Position numbers and translations under genes: made by a program. A stretch of DNA of 64,000 nt from positions 62,001 through 126,000 of the forward strand of contig JAOALB010000117.1 of assembly GCA_025331125.1 (NCBI GenBank), in the 5' to 3' direction. Position 1 is the first letter of the stretch, and each line of letters opens with the position of its first letter. Positions 61,601 through 64,000 of this stretch are shown piece after piece. The notes beneath the pieces were generated by a model. That model had not been told where the DNA came from. It searched no databases and saw only the letters and a program-made list of their open reading frames with translations. Source of the stretch: Mycogone perniciosa (lineage: Eukaryota; Ascomycota; Sordariomycetes; Hypocreales; Hypocreaceae).

Positions 61601-63492
61601 CCTACGGGATACCAGACCGTCCGCTTAAGCTAGAGGTAGGGACGCCAGGGCTACTAAACAGCCTGCGCTTCGTCCATGATGATAAGGCTACAGTGCGGCT
61701 AGCTGCTGACGAGATTGCCATCGAGGCAAGGGCATATGGCGTGAACTTCCGAGACGTCTTCATCGCCCTGGGCCAGATGACACCCGGACTTCCAATGACG
61801 GGCGAGGTCGCCGGTATTGTAACCGCTGTGGGTGATGATATGCATTGCAAATATAAGGTAGGTGATCGTGTCATGGCTTGTGGTGCTGAGCCGTTTGCGA
61901 GCCAGGCAAGAGTCAAGGGCCTGTGGGCTCGTATTTTTCCAGACAACATGAGCTTTGTCGCCGCGGCATCCATTCCGATGGTTTTTTTGACAGCTTACCA
62001 CTGTCTTGTGACGGTGGCTCGCTTAGAAAAGGGTCAGACCGTCCTTATCCAAGCTGCTTCAGGAGGCGTTGGTCAAGCCGCTATCCAGATCGCGCAGCAC
62101 CTTGGTGCTGAGGTCTTCGCTACAGTTGGACGTATCGAGAAGCGTAAGTTGATCATGGACTGTTATGGCGTTCCAGAAAGCCACATCTTTTCCTCACGCA
62201 CCGGGAGATTCAAGAAGGGTGTCATGCGCCTCACAAAAAACAAGGGAGTGAATGTGGTCTTGAACTCTCTTGCCGGCGAGATGTTGAACGACAGTTGGGA
62301 GTGCATTGCCGACCTCGGTACCATGGTGGAGATAGGCAAGGCAGATATCTATAAGCGAAGCCATCTGAGCATGGTTCCGTTTGACAAATGCGCCACTTTT
62401 ACGGCTGTTGATCTGTTCATTCTCTTCGCCAAGCAGCCTCGACAGATGTATGACAGTTTTGGAAAGGTCATCGAAATGTTTAAGCAGGGTATCCTGCGTG
62501 AGGTTGACCCGCTTAACGTCATGACTATCGATAATGTCGAGGCTGCGTTCCGGTCGATCGCTGGCCGGAAGCATATTGGCAAGATCATCGTTGAGGCTCA
62601 TCCCGGCACAATGGTGAAGGCTACCTTGCCTCCCCCGACACCGCTGAGACTCAGTAAGGATGGAAGTTACCTCGTTGCTGGTGGTCTCGGTGATTTAGGG
62701 AGAAGGATGTCCCGTTTCCTGGCGCAGCATGGGGCCGGACATATAATTACTCTCTCTCGTCGCACTCTGTCCAACGACTCTAAAAAGGAATTTGAGGAAG
62801 AGATTACCCAGCTTGGTGGAACCCTTCACATCATCCAGTGTGATATTACGGATGAAACCAGTGTCTGCGAGGCCGCTGGAATCTGCAAGCGCTCCATGCC
62901 TCCTGTAAAAGGAATAATCCAAGCTGGCATGGTTCTTAGGGACCATCCTATGGCTCACATGAGCCTAGATGATTACCTCACCTCTTTGGGGCCCAAGGTC
63001 CACGGTACCATGCATTTGAACAATGCCTTCAGCTCTCCTGATCTTGACTTCTTTATAATGTTATCTTCCGTGAGTAGCATCATCGGGAAGACAGGACAGT
63101 CAAACTACAGCGCCGGAAACGCGTTCCTCGATGCTTTTGCCCATGGACAGTTTGGAAACGCCAATAAGACAAGCTATATCACGCTCAATCTGGGCGCTGT
63201 GGATGGTTCTGACGCAATCACTTCTTTACCAATGCGACAGCAAACACTCATGAGACAAGGTGCCGTGCTGATGTCCTTCGACGAGGTGTTCAGAATCCTC
63301 GAGCACTCCATGGGCCGGCAAGTCATTGAAGAGAGCACGGTCCAGTCCATCATGGGCTTTGACCGTCAGTTGATGACAGCTGTTCAGGATGAGTTTGCGC
63401 TCGCCAACCCCATGTTCAGCAGTTGCCTTACCTCGCTACCTCCGATGATTCTGCAAAGTCGGATGAAAAGATCGACCTGGAGAAGTCGCTGA
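55662..63492 (+). CDS. Highly reducing polyketide synthase KS-AT-DH-MT-ER-KR, frame broken before the carrier domain
   Basis: Iterative type I synthase that builds a reduced, methylated polyketide; product unknown. Exons: 55662-56204, 56272-56399, 56457-56982, 57039-57985, 58047-60761, 60822-63492; introns of 67, 57, 56, 61 and 60 bp keep phase. KS (about 10-430) has active-site Cys in DTGCSGS (split by intron 1), EAHGTG and KSNIGH. AT has GQGSQW (about 603) and GHSSGE (about 692). DH has [11 protein letters not shown] (about 1019). C-methyltransferase has EIGAGMG (about 1495). ER has ASGGVGQAA (about 2032). KR has GGLGDLG (about 2240) and Tyr in SNYSAGNAF (about 2383). The ATG at 55662 ([19 protein letters not shown]) was chosen over the open frame upstream because the KS begins right after it. 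About residue 2487, near 63,424, the frame shifts and ends at 63,492, so the product as read lacks the carrier domain. No other cluster genes are visible. Confidence 0.88.
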
Positions 63493-64000
63493 AGGCCGCA
63501 AAGTCAATCGATGAGGCGGGGGAGCTCATTGCACAGTTTGTCGTGGAGAAATTCTCCCTATTTCTTGACCGACCCTTTGAGGATATCGGTCTTGATACGC
63601 CGCTTCGGGATTTTGGCCTAGATTCCTTAGTTTCTATCGAGTTGAAGAACTGAATTGTCCGCACGTTCCAGACGACACTCCAGGTCTCGCAGTTGACAGA
63701 TGCCAAAAACATTCCGGCTCTCGCCATAACTCTAGCATCGCGATCCAGGCTCGTAGATGATAGTATCCGAAAGGGCGACAACATTGAGGCAGCCGAAGAG
63801 CCGCAGCCACCGCAAGAGGTGGGGGGACAGGTGGAAGCAGAGAACCTCACTGTGGGCATTCATAGATATGAGTGTTGTCGGAGGGCCAAGGAGCTTCCGA
63901 GACATCCTATTCCAGACCTTGAGAAGACACTATATGACCATCTGAACAATGCCAGTAGCTACGCGACGCCTGAGGAGCTCGAAAACCTTCGGGTAGCCAT
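63423..64000 (+). pseudogene. Displaced ACP and start of carnitine-acyltransferase-like domain of the synthase
   Basis: A frame shifted by one base from the synthase exon carries the acyl carrier protein: FEDIGLDTPLRDFGLDSLVSIEL, with the phosphopantetheine Ser in DSL. An in-frame TGA at 63,651-63,653 follows ELKN, where related carrier domains have Trp. The same frame then stays open to the window end, first with the remaining carrier helix (VRTFQTTLQVSQLTDAK), then a polar linker, then a segment beginning with ELPRHPIPDLEKTL, typical of the start of choline/carnitine acyltransferase domains. A few highly reducing synthases carry such a C-terminal domain, where it can release the product. 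The domain is cut off by the window edge, so its integrity is unknown. Confidence 0.8.

Overview
This is nuclear DNA from a filamentous ascomycete (Pezizomycotina, possibly Eurotiomycetes; the class is a guess). The signs are short spliceosomal introns of 56-72 bp with CTAAC/CTGAC-type branch points, fungal-type proteins, and a ~33 kb AT-saturated repeat block with the hallmarks of repeat-induced point mutation (RIP).

The left part (1-20.5 kb) is a normal gene-containing arm. It starts with housekeeping genes: the mitochondrial import channel subunit Tim23, a conserved proline/histidine-rich protein of unknown function with a GC-AG intron, a dephospho-CoA kinase with a C-terminal membrane anchor, and a large Lys/Glu-rich disordered protein with short WGQTNN-type repeats. 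From 11.9 to 20.5 kb lies a secretory locus. It holds a six-exon killer-toxin-like GH18 chitinase (LysM domains, hevein domain, catalytic GH18, hydrophobic C-terminal region), a divergently transcribed secreted protein of unknown function sharing its promoter region, a 2EXR-domain protein, and a secreted LysM-WSC protein. The layout suggests a chitin-directed delivery or antagonism module with its own LysM partner. That role is inferred.

The middle (about 20.76-53.7 kb) has almost no open frames and is very AT-rich. It resolves into nested, RIP-mutated retroelements. There are Gypsy elements on both strands with legible RT, RNase H or integrase relics. A Tad-like LINE is present twice. One ~583 bp LTR family (LTR1) and one ~388 bp LTR family (LTR2) recur. 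One LTR1 copy is split by a LINE with a target-site duplication, and that LINE is itself split by an 8 kb Gypsy element flanked by two LTR2 copies. A single LTR1 copy at 31.2-31.8 kb is far less mutated than everything around it.

The right part (53.7-64 kb) returns to normal composition. It has a 572 bp element with ~100 bp terminal inverted repeats, then two diverged ~240-270 bp tandem repeats in front of a highly reducing polyketide synthase. The synthase reads KS-AT-DH-MT-ER-KR in six exons. A frameshift near 63,424 and an in-frame TGA at 63,651 then separate it from its carrier protein and the beginning of a carnitine-acyltransferase-like domain that runs off the window. As sequenced, the synthase looks inactivated.
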